Of a stretch of 64,000 nucleotides of DNA, positions 48,005 to 60,395 are shown piece by piece. The notes under the pieces are model-generated. The model searched no databases. It saw only the letters and a list, made by a program, of their open reading frames with translations, and had not been told where the DNA came from. The stretch covers positions 3,906,001-3,970,000 of the forward strand of contig NC_083527.1 of assembly GCF_032362555.1 (NCBI RefSeq). Reading direction: 5' to 3'. This DNA is from Amyelois transitella. Its lineage: Eukaryota > Arthropoda > Insecta > Lepidoptera > Pyralidae. Every line of letters starts with the position of its first letter. Position 1 is the stretch's first letter. A program made the translations under genes and the position numbers.

Positions 48005-51000
48005 ATGAGTGATTATCCTTCTATGGCTACGCTTCAAAATAATAGCCAGACGCCGGGATATGCGAATGCTCTACAACGTGCGAGATTGGTGAGTCTTTCT
48101 GCATAATCAGCGATTCTGCACCATTTTTATTATTTCGCTAAATTGTAATATCGCACCTTTTTTCTATGATTCTGTTTGCTTAGGATGAGCTTGTGTCAAT
48201 TTTTTTAGCTTGTCATTACAAAACGTCTTTCACTTTTACTTAACCTACATAAAATCGTTTCTTTTAATCTCGTGTCTATTGATACAAAAAGACCCATCTT
48301 TCACAGACAGTCTAAATTTTGGCCTACATTAGATTTATAAGATTATTTTTCTGTAGGTTGCAGCTAAACTTGTAGGTGGTAAACGACCATTGGAAGAAGG
48401 AGGATCTGCTGACCCCATACCGAAAAAAACGGCTTCTATTGACAATTCTTATCAACAACAACAACAGCAACAAGCAATGAGGTTTGTTCTTTTATTTACT
48501 TCAGCTTCAATTTTAAATAGATGTACATTCTTTGTTCCCGCCTTTTTATGACCATGCATGTAACAGCCAAGTCAAAATTAATATGTGGGATATCACACTG
48601 CAATACATTGGAAAATTCTTTAGTCAACTTTTTATTATATAATGTCATTTAGGGTGGGATACTACATAAGAAAGAACAACTGATCATTATAACTGAACTG
48701 TATTCTTGGGGCTTTCTATTTCCTTTAGGGGCTCTTTCTTGCAGGTACTTGTGGCCATTGTGCAGACTGGATCAGTTTTAAATTGCATCCTCTCAATCTT
48801 ATATTACTGCATTTGTGGTCCAAGGTGGTGCTAGGACATCACCTTAAAGTATCCATTGATTTTATGATTTGTACAAGGAGAGAAGCACCTCTAATTCAAT
48901 TGGACACCTAAACAGTAAACAATAGTTAATTATGCTTGGTGTTTCTCTTTGAATATCAAATGAGGTGATCTGTAGATGAACAAAAAATAACCAACCTGAG
49001 CTGCTAGCTCAGTTCAGCAAACTGAATTGGCAATGGGCAGGTCACATTATTCGAAGACTTAATTGCTGCTGGGGCCAAATTCTCAAGTGGACACTGCAAA
49101 TAGACTGACCACCTGATCAAGACAACAAGTCATTCCCAATCCTATTAAGTCGATTACTATAAGTTTTAAGAAACTGTTAATAATGAGGTTTGTTTTGTAG
49201 CGGAGCAGCAGCAGCGAGTGCAGCGGCGGCCGCGGCGGCTGCGGCGGCGGCGCGCATCGCCGGGAACAACGCGCAGCCCCCCGCGCCGCCGCCGGGCCCG
49301 CCCGGGATGCCCGACCAGACACTCAATGACTTTATCAGGGTGCCCGACAAAATGGTTGGACTTAGTAAGTTTAAGAGTCTCTTTTTCACTTTATGTAAAA
49401 GTGATTTAGGAAACTTAAAATATAACAATTTATGAAGTTATTAATTGATAATCACCTTGTAAAGTTATCAATTCATAACTTTTCAAAACCAGTGTACATA
49501 AATGTGTTACATTGACTTAATTCAATATGTTTAGTTAAACTATTCTGAATGCAACTAAATTTCTCCATACCTTATGCAGGTTGCTATTGGGTTGTAGAGT
49601 CTCATCATAGTGCGACGTTTATTACAGCCTCCAACACTTTGAGTAAAATGACACAGTTTTAAAAAAATATTTGTCAGTACCATCATTAAATTAGTATTCT
49701 ATAACACAAAGAAGAGAAGTTAAACCTACTTCGTTTTAACTTAATGTTCAATAAAATTCTTGATTTTTGCCTAAATGGTTATATTAAATGTTCAAAATTA
49801 AACAAAATAATAATTTTCACAGTAATAGGACGCGGTGGAGAACAAATAACCCGCTTACAAGCAGAGTCTGGTTGCAAGATACAAATGGCACCGGACTCCG
49901 GCGGCCAACCGGACAGAGTCTGCACGCTCACCGGCTCCAGGGAGGCAATACAAAGAGCCAAGTGAGTAAAGAAATGCATTATCTGAATGAATTTAGATCT
50001 GTTATTTTGCAGGAAGTATCACTGAATTTTGTCTGAATGAACTGGAAAAAACAATGCTGAGTACCTTTTACAGAAGGTAAAATTTCTCCAAAAGGCACTC
50101 AGCATTGTTTTCTTCACCAGACTAGTAAAACACCATAATATTTATCGCCCAGGGAACTAGTGAATCAGATAGTGAACCACCGTGGCCGGGAGAACGCGTC
50201 AGGTCAGTTTGAGCCGCAGGGCGGCGGTGGCGGGGGCGGGGGCAGCATGCCGCCCATGCCCCGCGGCGGAGGAGGAGGGGGAGGCGGACTCGCCACTACG
50301 GTAAGTAATACTCTGGTTTGTCTCTTCTCATGTGCTCAAGGGTCAGTTCCCTCAATTTTTCATGACATTGTGTCTAGAAAATCTATTATTTTTTTATATA
50401 TTCTGTTGTGTTTTGAAGTGGTTGCCTGATAGAGATTGCATAATTTGATAAGGCTGCCTTTTACACACATTATATTAGCTAAAGTATAGGATAATTTTTT
50501 ATGTTATGATTTTTGTGCATTATAGAGTATTTATTCTATTTATTGAAATTTTATTGGCTGTCATTCTTGCACTTTGTCATCAAGAGATAAAAAAAATATG
50601 TACATACATACATACATATAGACACGTCTATATCCCTTACGGGGTAGACAGAGCCAATAGTCCCGAAAAGACTGAATGGCCACGTTCAGCTGGATGCACG
50701 TTAATGATGGAATTGAGATCCAAATAGTGACAGGTTGCTAGCCCATCGCCTAAAAAAAAAGGATCGCAATTTTATAAGCCTATCCCTTAGTCGCCTTTTA
50801 CGACATCCATGGGAAAGAGATGGAGTGGTCCTATTCTTTTTTGTATTGGTGCCGGGAACCACACGGTACAAAAAATATGTTGTTTTCCAAATTTTGGTAA
50901 TAATAACTGTAACTGGTGAAATGACTGAATTCATTTATTTGTTTACATAACGGCGTTTTTTCACCTGTCTTTACTTCTTTTTAATTCTCTACTCGTCTTT

Positions 51001-54000
51001 TCTTTCAAGCTAATAATAAATGCTAATTGTGAGATGGCTAAGTGGTGTTTAACGTTTGAGGTTTAATACTGAAGAAAATAAGCCATAGACATGTCAATTA
51101 AATAAAAATAAACAAGACATTCTGTCAATATATCGTCATTCCCATTGCCATTGTCAATTATTAATAACATAAATATATTGATGCAGGAAGAGATTATGTT
51201 GCCCGGTCCCAAAGTGGGTCTTATTATCGGCAAGAACGGCAAGACGATCAAGCAGCTCCAAGAGCAGTCCGGAGCTAAGATGGTGGTTATACAGGACGGG
51301 CCTAACACGGAATATGTGAGTACATTTTTGGAGATTTCTTCATCTGCCATATTAAGTGAAAATGTATCTTTTACTTGCTCCTCCTTTTACAAGAAGGAAA
51401 TGAATACTATTGCTTTTAAAAAAAAATTAAATGTTGTTTGATCCATTAGTAAATTTGGTAAAAATGTGTGAAAGCATACAGCTTCCATCATTTCACTTAA
51501 TTATACAAAGTGATATTAAAAGTTGAGGGAATACATTTTGACAGCACTATTTCTCTACCTACTTATTATACATGCTAAAAGCAAAGCTTTGACTTCCTTG
51601 TTATGGAGATGAATATTTTAGAAAAATTCTGGTTCAAAAAGCCAGTTTAATCTGGCTGAAAGTCCTTCATAAATGTGTCATTGGACCTTCGATGCCTGAT
51701 AACAAAAAAAAAACAATAAAAAAAATTAATTATTCCAACAGGAAAAGCCTCTCCGCATATCTGGCGACCCCTCCAAAGTGGAGCACGCGAAACAACTAGT
51801 ATTTGAGCTGCTCTCGGACAAGGACATGCAAGGCGGGCCGCCGCGGCAGTACGACGACGCGTACTCGCCGCAGGACGGCAACGGCCTCGCCAACTCTACA
51901 GAGGTAGAGGGGATGGAAGTAAATCAACAGCTTTGGCGTTCACCGTGTAATGGAGCTGGGGATTTTGGGGTTATAGGTTTCGTTTTTTGTGTGAAGCTGT
52001 TTTTGTGAAGATGTTGGATGTTTTCTTGATTGAAATTTATGCTGGTATTTCCAATGACTTGATAGATTTGTTCGAGAGAATTATACGTCGTGTCGTTTGT
52101 GGCAGTCAGTCCAATATCAAAAACAAACTTTGGTTTTGGCTCTATTTCAGACATTCACATACTCTTCGCTTACAATCTGGTTTGGTTTTTTTATTTAAAA
52201 AATATATATAATAATCAGCTCCTTTATATGGTGAACCACACAAATGCTTTAACTTACTAATAGTTCTAAGACCAAGCACTTAATTTTGCTCAGTATTGAA
52301 TATGGTGCAAGGATCTAACAAATTTGATACGAAAAAACTAACAATGAATCCGATAATAAATTGCATTTTTAACTCCTATTGCATCTCATGTGATATATGC
52401 ATGACCTTTTCTCATCATATGGTTATGGGGAATAATAATTGTCAGTTTACACCAATTCCAACTTGCCTGACTAGTAGTATTTTTAGTTGTAGGCATTTGA
52501 TTATATTTCATTATCTAATCACCCTTGATTGTTATCAGGTGCTAGTGCCAAAGATTGCAGTAGGTGTGGTAATCGGCCGCGGTGGTGATATGATTAAGAA
52601 GATTCAGGCGGAGACTGGGTGCAGGGTTCAATTCCACCAGGAAAGGGATGATGGGCCGGGAGACAAGAGGTAAGTTAAAAGAATCCTCTTTTGTCTGTGT
52701 CATACAGATGGCAAATAAATTAATAAATATCCCTTAGAGCCATGATGTCACTAACTTTCATCCGCGGTTTCGCCCGCGTTTAAAGTAGCCTATGTTTTTA
52801 GCAAGGAGCAAGAATAATTTCTTTGGTTTTGCCTCTTTTAGACTAAAATACAATAAAAATTATATATGTTTCAAGTAAGAAAACTTATGATCTCCCACTA
52901 TAAAAACAATATATTTGTAGGTGTTACTTACAAGGAAAGCCACATCAAGTTGAACAGGCGCGACAGATGATCGAGGACCTTATTTCTAGTGTAAATGTAA
53001 GTATTATTTAATAAATGTATTCTGATGTATGTGTACTGCCTAATACTCATTCTTAGATTCATCTGCCGACAATAAGCTGTAGACATGGGGGGGAAATAAT
53101 ACAGTAGAATCCCGATTATCCGAATCAATTAAAACCAGTGGTAATTTACAATTTTTTCTCTTGTAGAACTCCACATCATTCAGTTATTCGAGTTATATTT
53201 TTCATAACACTGTTTTCCTTTATGCTTTACATGATGTAAACTAGTTTTTTAATTTAAGCAACTGTCCTGGTTTCCACCCGACATTGGTACTTTGTCTTTA
53301 AGTTGCCTTCTATTTTAACTAAAGCTATTCTTATTATTGAAATAAACATATTATATTTCTCCTACAGAGAAGAGAACAAGAAGTGAGAGGCGGAAGCGGC
53401 AGAGGAAGAGGCGGTTCCAGCCAGAGGAACGGAGACCGCGGGGATTACCAGCAGTGGCAGGACAACCAGGAGATCCGGGTCACCTTCACCGTCTCCAACC
53501 TCAAGTGCGGCCTCATCATAGGCAGAGGTCAGAAACAAATTTGATCACAATTGGGAACTTTTTTGTACTAAACGCCTTTGTCTTTTCAACAATCTCCTAC
53601 AACATTTATAGAAAGATATGTGTTATTCTAGTCTGCCTGAAACCCCGGAGGAAAAATTATTTGGGAAATCATTCTAAAATAGATTTGCACATACACATAA
53701 TCACGTCTATATCCCTTGCGGGGTAGACAGAGCCAACAGTCTTGAAAAGACTGACTGATTGGCTACAGTGACATGTTGCTAGCCCATCGCCAAAAGAAGA
53801 ATCCCAAGTTTATAAGCCTAGGATAAAATAAAAATAGATTTGTATGAGAGAAAACTCATTACTTCACATTCACACATTCCTTCACAACAAAGATTATAAA
53901 TTAACCCATAGGTTGAGATTGATTGAGGATTTAATTTAACCCATGATTTAATAATTTTATCTTTTAAGGTGGCGAAGTAATAAAACAGATTAATGCTCAA

Positions 54001-57000
54001 ACGGGCGCGCACTGTGAAGTGGACCGCCGGGCCACGGGTTCAGATAGGAACAACCGCACTTTCTACATCCGAGGGCACCCCGAGGCAGTTGAGAATTGCA
54101 AGCGGCTCATCATGGAGAAAGTCAACATGGTATGTCTTAATGATTTCCTAAACTTAGATGAAGTTCACTGGTCATCTTTGCATGTTCTAATTAGAGATTA
54201 ATCACATGTTTGTATGTTAAAAAGCCATAAAAATTGTATCTATAGTATTTAGTTTGTAAAGTAGAGATGGTGATGATCTTTACCTTATTTTTATGTCACA
54301 CTTGGAGTCTGGTTCGGTTTTAAGTCAAGACAAAAAAGTTGTAATGGTGTTGTGTACTTCACTTCAGTATATGTAATTGTGTATTTAAAAATTTATACAA
54401 ATAAAAAGTAGCATATGGAGTGAGTATAAGGTTTTGAGTTCAATATTTTTCAGTAATATATGCAATATGTGCCGTGTGGTCCTGGCACTAAAGAATAGGA
54501 CCACTCCATCTCTTTTCCTTGGATGTCGTAAAAGGCGACTAAAGGATATGCTAATAAACTTGAGATTCTTGTAGGCGATAGGCTAACAACCTGTCACAAT
54601 TTGAATCTCAATTTAATTATTAAGCCGTGGCCTTTCTGTCTACCAAGGGATATAGACGTGACAATATGTATGTTTGTATGTACATATATGATGCAAGATG
54701 TAAAAATAAATTTCCTTTATTCTCTCATAGCCGATAAACTTCGTGTCCGAGGGCGGGCCGGGGAACGGCGCGGCGGGCGGCGGCGCGGGCGGCGGCGACT
54801 TCTACGGCGGCGGCTCGCAGCCGCCCGCCTGGGGCTACAACCCGCACTGGCTGCAGCCCAACCAGCAGCCGCAGGTATCACGTGTACACTCAACTGCACA
54901 TCAACCTTCCTATAACTAAACTCACTGCAAATTCGCCTCTATTACCGCGTCGAGTTCCAAGCAGGATGTTTTTACGGTGAGGAAAAACATCAACCAAGGA
55001 GGCAACTGGGTCAATTGAGCAACCATGATAAATCTAACAAGGGTTAGGTTACCCTGCAAAGGTTGCGAAGGTCAGCGAGAATTGCTTCGTGTAAAAACCT
55101 GACTCACCCAATCCAGGATCCATGGTCCCGATTCGATCCTGACTTATGCACTAGGTTTTGCATTCATGAGAATTTTCAGAAAAAATAAAATATGAAAATT
55201 TTATCTATTTCTTTGTAAAATTTTCTTTTGTGATCTACCTTCTTTTCTGCTTCTGAATCCTGGTTCATTTTCTTTTGGGTCCTGGCTTTAGTCCAAGTTA
55301 CATTCACAATTCTCTTGAAAGAAGCCCGGGGTGCGCCTTGAACCATGATCCTAATAGCTTTTACAAGAATTGTTGTTACAAGAATATTCATACTTTTGAC
55401 AATAGGGAAATTCTATAAAACAATTTTGTCTCCAGCAACAAATGCCGATCAACCCTTCAACTGGACAACCGGACTACTCCCAGCAATGGATAGACTACTA
55501 CCGGTCAATGGGATGCGTGCAAGAGGCGGAGGCCATCGAGCAGCAAGCGAAGCAACAACGTCAACAACAACAACAGGGTGAGTTTATAGTGTTGTTGTAA
55601 CAACAATGGATAGACTACTACCGGTCAATGGGATGCGTGCAAGAGAGGAGGCCATCGAGCAGCAAGCAAAGCAACAACGACTAAAACAAGGGTGTATTGA
55701 TTTTTTTTCTTTTAAATTTATATTGTTGTTGTAAAATGTGAAGTTGGGCGGCGCTCAGCAATGGAAAGATCCAGTAATCAGCTAACACGTAAAGAATGTA
55801 AAGTATGAACGGTAAATTGTTTGCTGTGATCCAAAATGCAGATCAATTTTTCATTGGTTAACCAGTCTGTCTGATCACAACAATGAAGAAACAGCCATTG
55901 AATGATTTAATTTAATTTATCGCATGGAGTGTTTAAGAGTCAAAAAACAGGTTTATAAACGTATTTAGCTTACAAGTTCAAGGGAAAACAAAGTTCAAGC
56001 GGTCGCGATTCACGAAACTTGATATGTCATTGTGCCGTAATCTATTGTCTCTTCTATTTTCTTGTTTCTGCGAACTGGTCGAAAGAGAGATGACGAAATA
56101 TATTATTTAATAAAGAGGTTGACCAGTTTAGTTCATATAATGTTCAATGATGCATTCTATTCATGGTACATTTTTTATTGTTTTATAGTCAGCAAAGAAC
56201 CGGAAAGTCCTCACGGTGAGTGTTCAGTAAAATACACTATGCTGGTACATTTCTACCACCTCTTATTAGTTCCATTGCCCATATTATATATTATACCGAA
56301 ATATATACCGATCAACGAATCAAACCTAATGAAAACTCAAGAATAAAATGATCTTATTACAAGATTATCCTAAAAAAAACTGTATCCTGCTATCTCGCTC
56401 TTAACAGCGGACAATTCAATACGCGGGTTCAAATAGAGCGCTCTTTTAAAATGTTTTATTCTATACAAAAATTTATGCACACAATCCTATATTCAAGTTG
56501 GGGACGTCCAGGAAACTTAAAACGACGACTCCCTGCTTTTCCGTTTCAAAATCTTTGGACATCGTATAAAAACAATGTTCCCTAGTATGGCTGGGAAAAT
56601 CTTCAAACGGTATGGATGGCTGATGTAGAATGGCCTGATCGTGAAATACCGATGTGTCCGGGCATATCACGACCCTACACCAATACAACGATCGGGCGAC
56701 GTCATATGCAAAAATCTTTTGTTTAGTTCCAAATTCAAATGAATACGAAATTTGAATCTCCTCCACATAGTTTCTCATCTGAATTTTGAATATCGAACAG
56801 GCGGTTCGTCAGCGCCGGCGCCCGCCGCGCCCGGCGGCAGTGCGGCCCCGGCGTCCGCTGCAGCGAGCGGCGCCGCGCCCGACTACAGCGCGCAGTGGGC
56901 GGAGTACTACCGCAACATCGGCAAGGTCAAGGAGGCGGAAGCGATCGAGGCGCAGATCAAACTCAAGGTAAAGCCCTGGGAAACTATTAGACATTCGTGT

Positions 57001-57403
57001 CAACTTATTGCAAAGAATGCTTCATACAACATGTATTTTACAGGTTTCATATTGGTAGACACTGCGAAAAAATTATGTACTCATAATAATTACCATTGAT
57101 ATGCCAGGGATGAAGTCGCAATTATATGTATGTACTACCATTAAAAATTACAACTAAATGAATTTCGATCCCGTTTTTTGTTCGAAACAAGTGTTTTGAC
57201 ATAGGATATTCCCTCCGCAGCAACAACAAGCGGCGCAGCCGTCGGGCGGGCCGGCGCCGGGCCCGTCGCCGGGCGCGCCGCCGGGCGCCGCGGCGGGCGC
57301 GGGCGGCAGCTACCCGCAGTACCCGGTGTACCCGGGCGCCGTGTACCCCGGGTACGCGCCCTACCCCTACCCGGCCGCCGCTCAGCCCGACCAGCAGCAG
57401 TGA
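48005..57403 (+). CDS. Psi: P-element somatic inhibitor (PSI), FUBP-family KH-domain splicing factor
   Basis: Fifteen constitutive exons, about 704 aa: 48005-48088, 48357-48481, 49201-49364, 49823-49961, 50153-50300, 51187-51315, 51742-51903, 52539-52669, 52921-52996, 53368-53527, 53969-54129, 54731-54874, 55436-55577, 56801-56967, 57221-57403; optional microexon 56189-56215. PSI is a nuclear RNA-binding protein; in Drosophila it represses P-element splicing through U1 snRNP, and in Bombyx its orthologue acts on doublesex. Four KH domains have intact GxxG loops: IIGRGG (about 124), IIGKNG (about 230), VIGRGG (about 325) and IIGRGG (about 435). Poly-Gln, poly-Ala and poly-Gly linkers surround them. 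The C-terminus has two AB-type motifs, [14 protein letters not shown] and [20 protein letters not shown], the U1-70K-contacting type, then a Pro/Gly/Tyr tail. Exon 7 has a second in-frame donor 15 nt downstream (51918). A donor GTGAGT five bases after the stop implies 3' UTR splicing. Confidence 0.95.
50600..50869 (+). repeat. Repeat family A, near full length
   Basis: Starts TACATACATACATACATATA, passes CGTCTATATCCCTTACGGGG and ends GGGAACCACACGGTAC, in the Psi intron before the KH2 exon. Confidence 0.93.
53690..53822 (+). repeat. Repeat family A, truncated
   Basis: CACGTCTATATCCCTTGCGG to CCCAAGTTTATAAGCCTA, then abrupt loss of the CACACGGCA side. In the Psi intron between the two exons that split the KH4 GRGG loop. 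Confidence 0.9.
54471..54690 (-). repeat. Repeat family A, reverse copy
   Basis: Starts GTGCCGTGTGGTCCTGGCAC and ends GGATATAGACGTGACAATATG with a TATGTTTGTATG tail, about 40 bp before Psi exon 54731. Confidence 0.92.
54950..55140 (+). mobile_element. SINE family C body
   Basis: TTTTTACGGTGAGGAAAAAC, GGCAACTGGGTCAATTGAGC and CCAATCCAGGATCC match the 15028-15330 body; the tRNA-like head is missing. Confidence 0.7.
55601..55690 (+). pseudogene. Tandem, frameshifted copy of Psi exon 13
   Basis: Repeats 55481-55570 (the first AB-motif exon) almost base for base, from CAATGGATAGACTACTACCG to GCAACAACG. One base is lost where the exon has CAAGAGGCGGAGG and the copy CAAGAGAGGAGG, shifting the frame. 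No acceptor precedes it. It sits about 24 bp after the true donor. Confidence 0.88.
56189..56215 (+). other. Psi: 27-nt in-frame microexon of Psi (alternative)
   Basis: Flanked by an acceptor with a T-rich tract (TTTTTTATTGTTTTATAG) and a strong donor (CACG|GTGAGT). Its phase (1 in, 1 out) matches the surrounding junction exactly, so inclusion adds nine residues (VSKEPESPH) between the two AB motifs. It contains an SP site that could be phosphorylated. Confidence 0.7.
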
Positions 57404-58992
57404 GCGGTGAGTCACCTGTTTTATGCTCTACTCTATTTATTTAGGTACTGAAAGTGTTTTTGTTGAAAAATATACATTTTGTACCTAAAGAAATGGAATT
57501 CAATCTGTACGCTTATTGACGACCCCTTTTCGCTGCATGAATAGGGTTTTTATGCCGCGAAATGTATTAGTGTTTACTTCATACATTATTGGGTAAATCA
57601 ATCGTAGATCAAAATACCAATTAATAAGCTAAATTGTAACCAAACCCAAGTCCTTAAACTTTTTCTAAACATGTTATTTTAACATTTTTCAAAAATTGAA
57701 TTTATAACAGAAACATGTTTAACGATGTCTGTGTAATTTACTTAATTGATTGAACTAAAATAAGTAGTCGATTTTGAAAGCGTCATTACCATTCTTGTTT
57801 CTCCTCATACCAGTTTCTTTAAGTAAATGATCTAAAAAATATTTATTCCGATTTGTGAATATACATTGGGTAACGTCAATAAGTGTTCAAATTTTCTTAT
57901 AAAATAAATAGTAGTAACGCGTTAGAACGAGCAGGAATTACCGCCTTTTATATATATATTTGCAACCTTTATACAGCTTGTTACCGTATTTTTATATCGT
58001 GCTTAGAACATTTTATTCACTTTAGGCATAATTATACCTGTTGTTATTATATAGTCTTTGAAATAATGTGTGCATGTCTTTTGATTATTTTTATGGGTAT
58101 TGGTGTATAAGATTATTAATCTTTAATTTCAGGCGTATATATAAAAGCATGTGTTAATTTAAATATTCTTTTTCAGTTTGCATGCCAAAACAGATATGTC
58201 CTGAAAATTATGATTATCATATTTGTAGTTTAGTAGTAACGCTGTGGTATTATGGGTAATGTAGATTATTGTGTGTAAGTGACGAAGTAGCTTATATTAT
58301 ATATTGTGCTTTTATATTTTTGCTTTATTTTAGAGCTATGAAGCTGATGGAGGCTCATCGTATTTTTAAGTAGACAATTTTACTGTATCTGTATATGTAA
58401 GAGCATGGAATTTTATAAATGAAGTCTTTGTTTTTAGCAATAAATCATTAATGTCGTGAACACCTTTTATAGTGACACTGGTCAGTTTAACAAATAAAAA
58501 ATTGTTGTGATGTGAAATAGACCAACAATTTAGAGTCGTCTATTTAAAGATTACAGATCGTTTAGCAAAAAATATCTATTTGGCTACAGTGAAAAATAAA
58601 AAGGTAGTCTCCAAAATAAGTGAGAAATGAAATAAAAGTTGTTCGAGACGACATATAGAGAAAGGTTCTTGCCAACTACAATTTCTAGTAATTAAAAAAA
58701 ATATTCATGAGAGAAACTAACATAGATAACTTAGTTGATAGATTAGCTTCTGTCACTTGTACACAAAATGTCTCATTATCACTTAATGCACGGCCCTTTG
58801 ACACTGCTATACAATGTTTACAGTTGTTTAGTGTATGTAGTGTTGCAGATAGGCCAGTGCCGGGGTTGCCTGCTCACGAGAACGTATTACCAAATAAACG
58901 TACAAAAACTACCATTCCAGAAAAAATACAACTATATCAGCCGCAAATATCTATTTTCCCGTTTTTGCCATGTCTGTTTGTTCTGATTGCAG

Positions 58993-59034
58993 AGTCCTGA
59001 TCCACCGTCACAACCCGAGGAAGACGACATTTAG
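58993..59034 (+). other. Psi: Candidate alternative terminal exon of Psi
   Basis: After a TTGTTCTGATTGCAG acceptor an open frame of 13 codons reads SPDPPSQPEEDDI and then TAG. Phase 0 matches the donor of exon 56801-56967 (CTCAAG|GTAAAG), so skipping the usual last exon would replace the Pro/Gly/Tyr tail by a short acidic one. Confidence 0.5.
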
Positions 59035-60386
59035 TTTTAACTATTATGTTAAGCAAAATGACATTTTCAAGACAGAATCACCCATTAAAATCGATAATTG
59101 TATGGACCTGAAACATTGTTTATTTTTTTCATCAGCCCAAGTCAAATCTTATTATGTATTTATTATCCAATTTCGATGTCTAGTCAAACAAGGATATTGT
59201 TTTATTAAATCAATATATTTTACTTTAACTGAGAATGCATTTTTATATAAATGCCTAACAATCTGATATAACATCGTACATTATACTTTTGTAAGACGTA
59301 TTGTAAAGTAAAAATACATTGGCTTCATTGATGTTCTATGGAAGAGACGGCAAGATATTAAGAAGAAGCAGCTTAACAACGAACTGGTAGAGATTATTCG
59401 CTTTGTTTTAAAAATTGTGCACTTTTTTTCTTGTAAAACTTATCTGAGCGTTCTTTTTTACTTTTTGATTAGAAAACTGCGCAAGATATATTGAATACAA
59501 TAAAGCCAATGTTCGGATCAGTTTCAGGTCCATTCCTAAGGTTCAATTAACGTCGGAAATGGTATCAAAAGGTTCGAGAGGGGGCAGGAAATAAAATGTA
59601 TAAGACCTACTTACAAATTAATATCGCGGCGTTGCCTCCACTTAACCTTTTGCGGCCTTGCAAATTTAGGCACACCTACACTTGATTTATTCACGGCACA
59701 TATCAAAAATATTCCTTAAACATGATTATATTTATTGATTGTCGTATTGTGAGATTACTTCTAAACAACTTGCTTTTATTATAACGGCTGTGTGGTAAAT
59801 TCTCGTTTATTTCGATTGTGTATGTTCATGTACTTACTGAATGTCTATTAAAAATTTGTCCAGGTTATAACTAGAATGCCACACTGCTTGTAAAGATGTA
59901 AGAAACGAGGTACCACGGAGCGTATGAGAACGGAACAATAGTGAAACACTTCGTCGCCCTAAGGAGTCGAGGTAAATGCACTGTTAGTGGCTGGTACTTT
60001 GTGACATGTCGACTATTGTGTGTATACGACGGTACGCTGTTAGAATTACATGTGCCCTCAAAATGATAAAATTAAGCTGAAATCTCACGCCCACTCCAGA
60101 TTATACCTAGGATACATTTAATTCTCATGGATATGAATAGGTTGTAAAATTGAGAAAATATTTAGAATATGTATTTTTTTCGTCTTATAAAATTAGCTTT
60201 GGTAAACCGAGTTAGGCATAGTGTACGACTCCGAAGGTAATGTAAACCTGTGTACATTCCTCGAAATTGTTCGAAACTCGTCGCTGTGGCCGCGGATTGC
60301 AACCTGTATTATGTTTAAGATATAAAGTGTATGTTATTCACATATCGTGTGTTCATTTTATTTCTAACTATGATTTCTATTCACAG

Positions 60387-60395
60387 ACCCCCGAG
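60387..60395 (+). other. Possible 9-nt microexon
   Basis: ACCCCCGAG lies between a branch-point-like CTAAC plus TTTCTATTCACAG and a consensus donor GTAAGT. In phase 0 it would add TPE. The gene it would belong to is unknown; a longer read-through exon to TGA at about 60467 is equally possible. Confidence 0.25.

Noticed and set aside
49190-49435. Antisense poly-Ala and poly-Arg frames at Psi exon 3
   Set aside because: Shadows of the GC-rich repeat coding the poly-Ala stretch.
52296-52673. 125-codon frame taken as an independent gene
   Set aside because: Only the part from 52539 is coding (Psi KH3 exon); the upstream part is intron that happens to be open.
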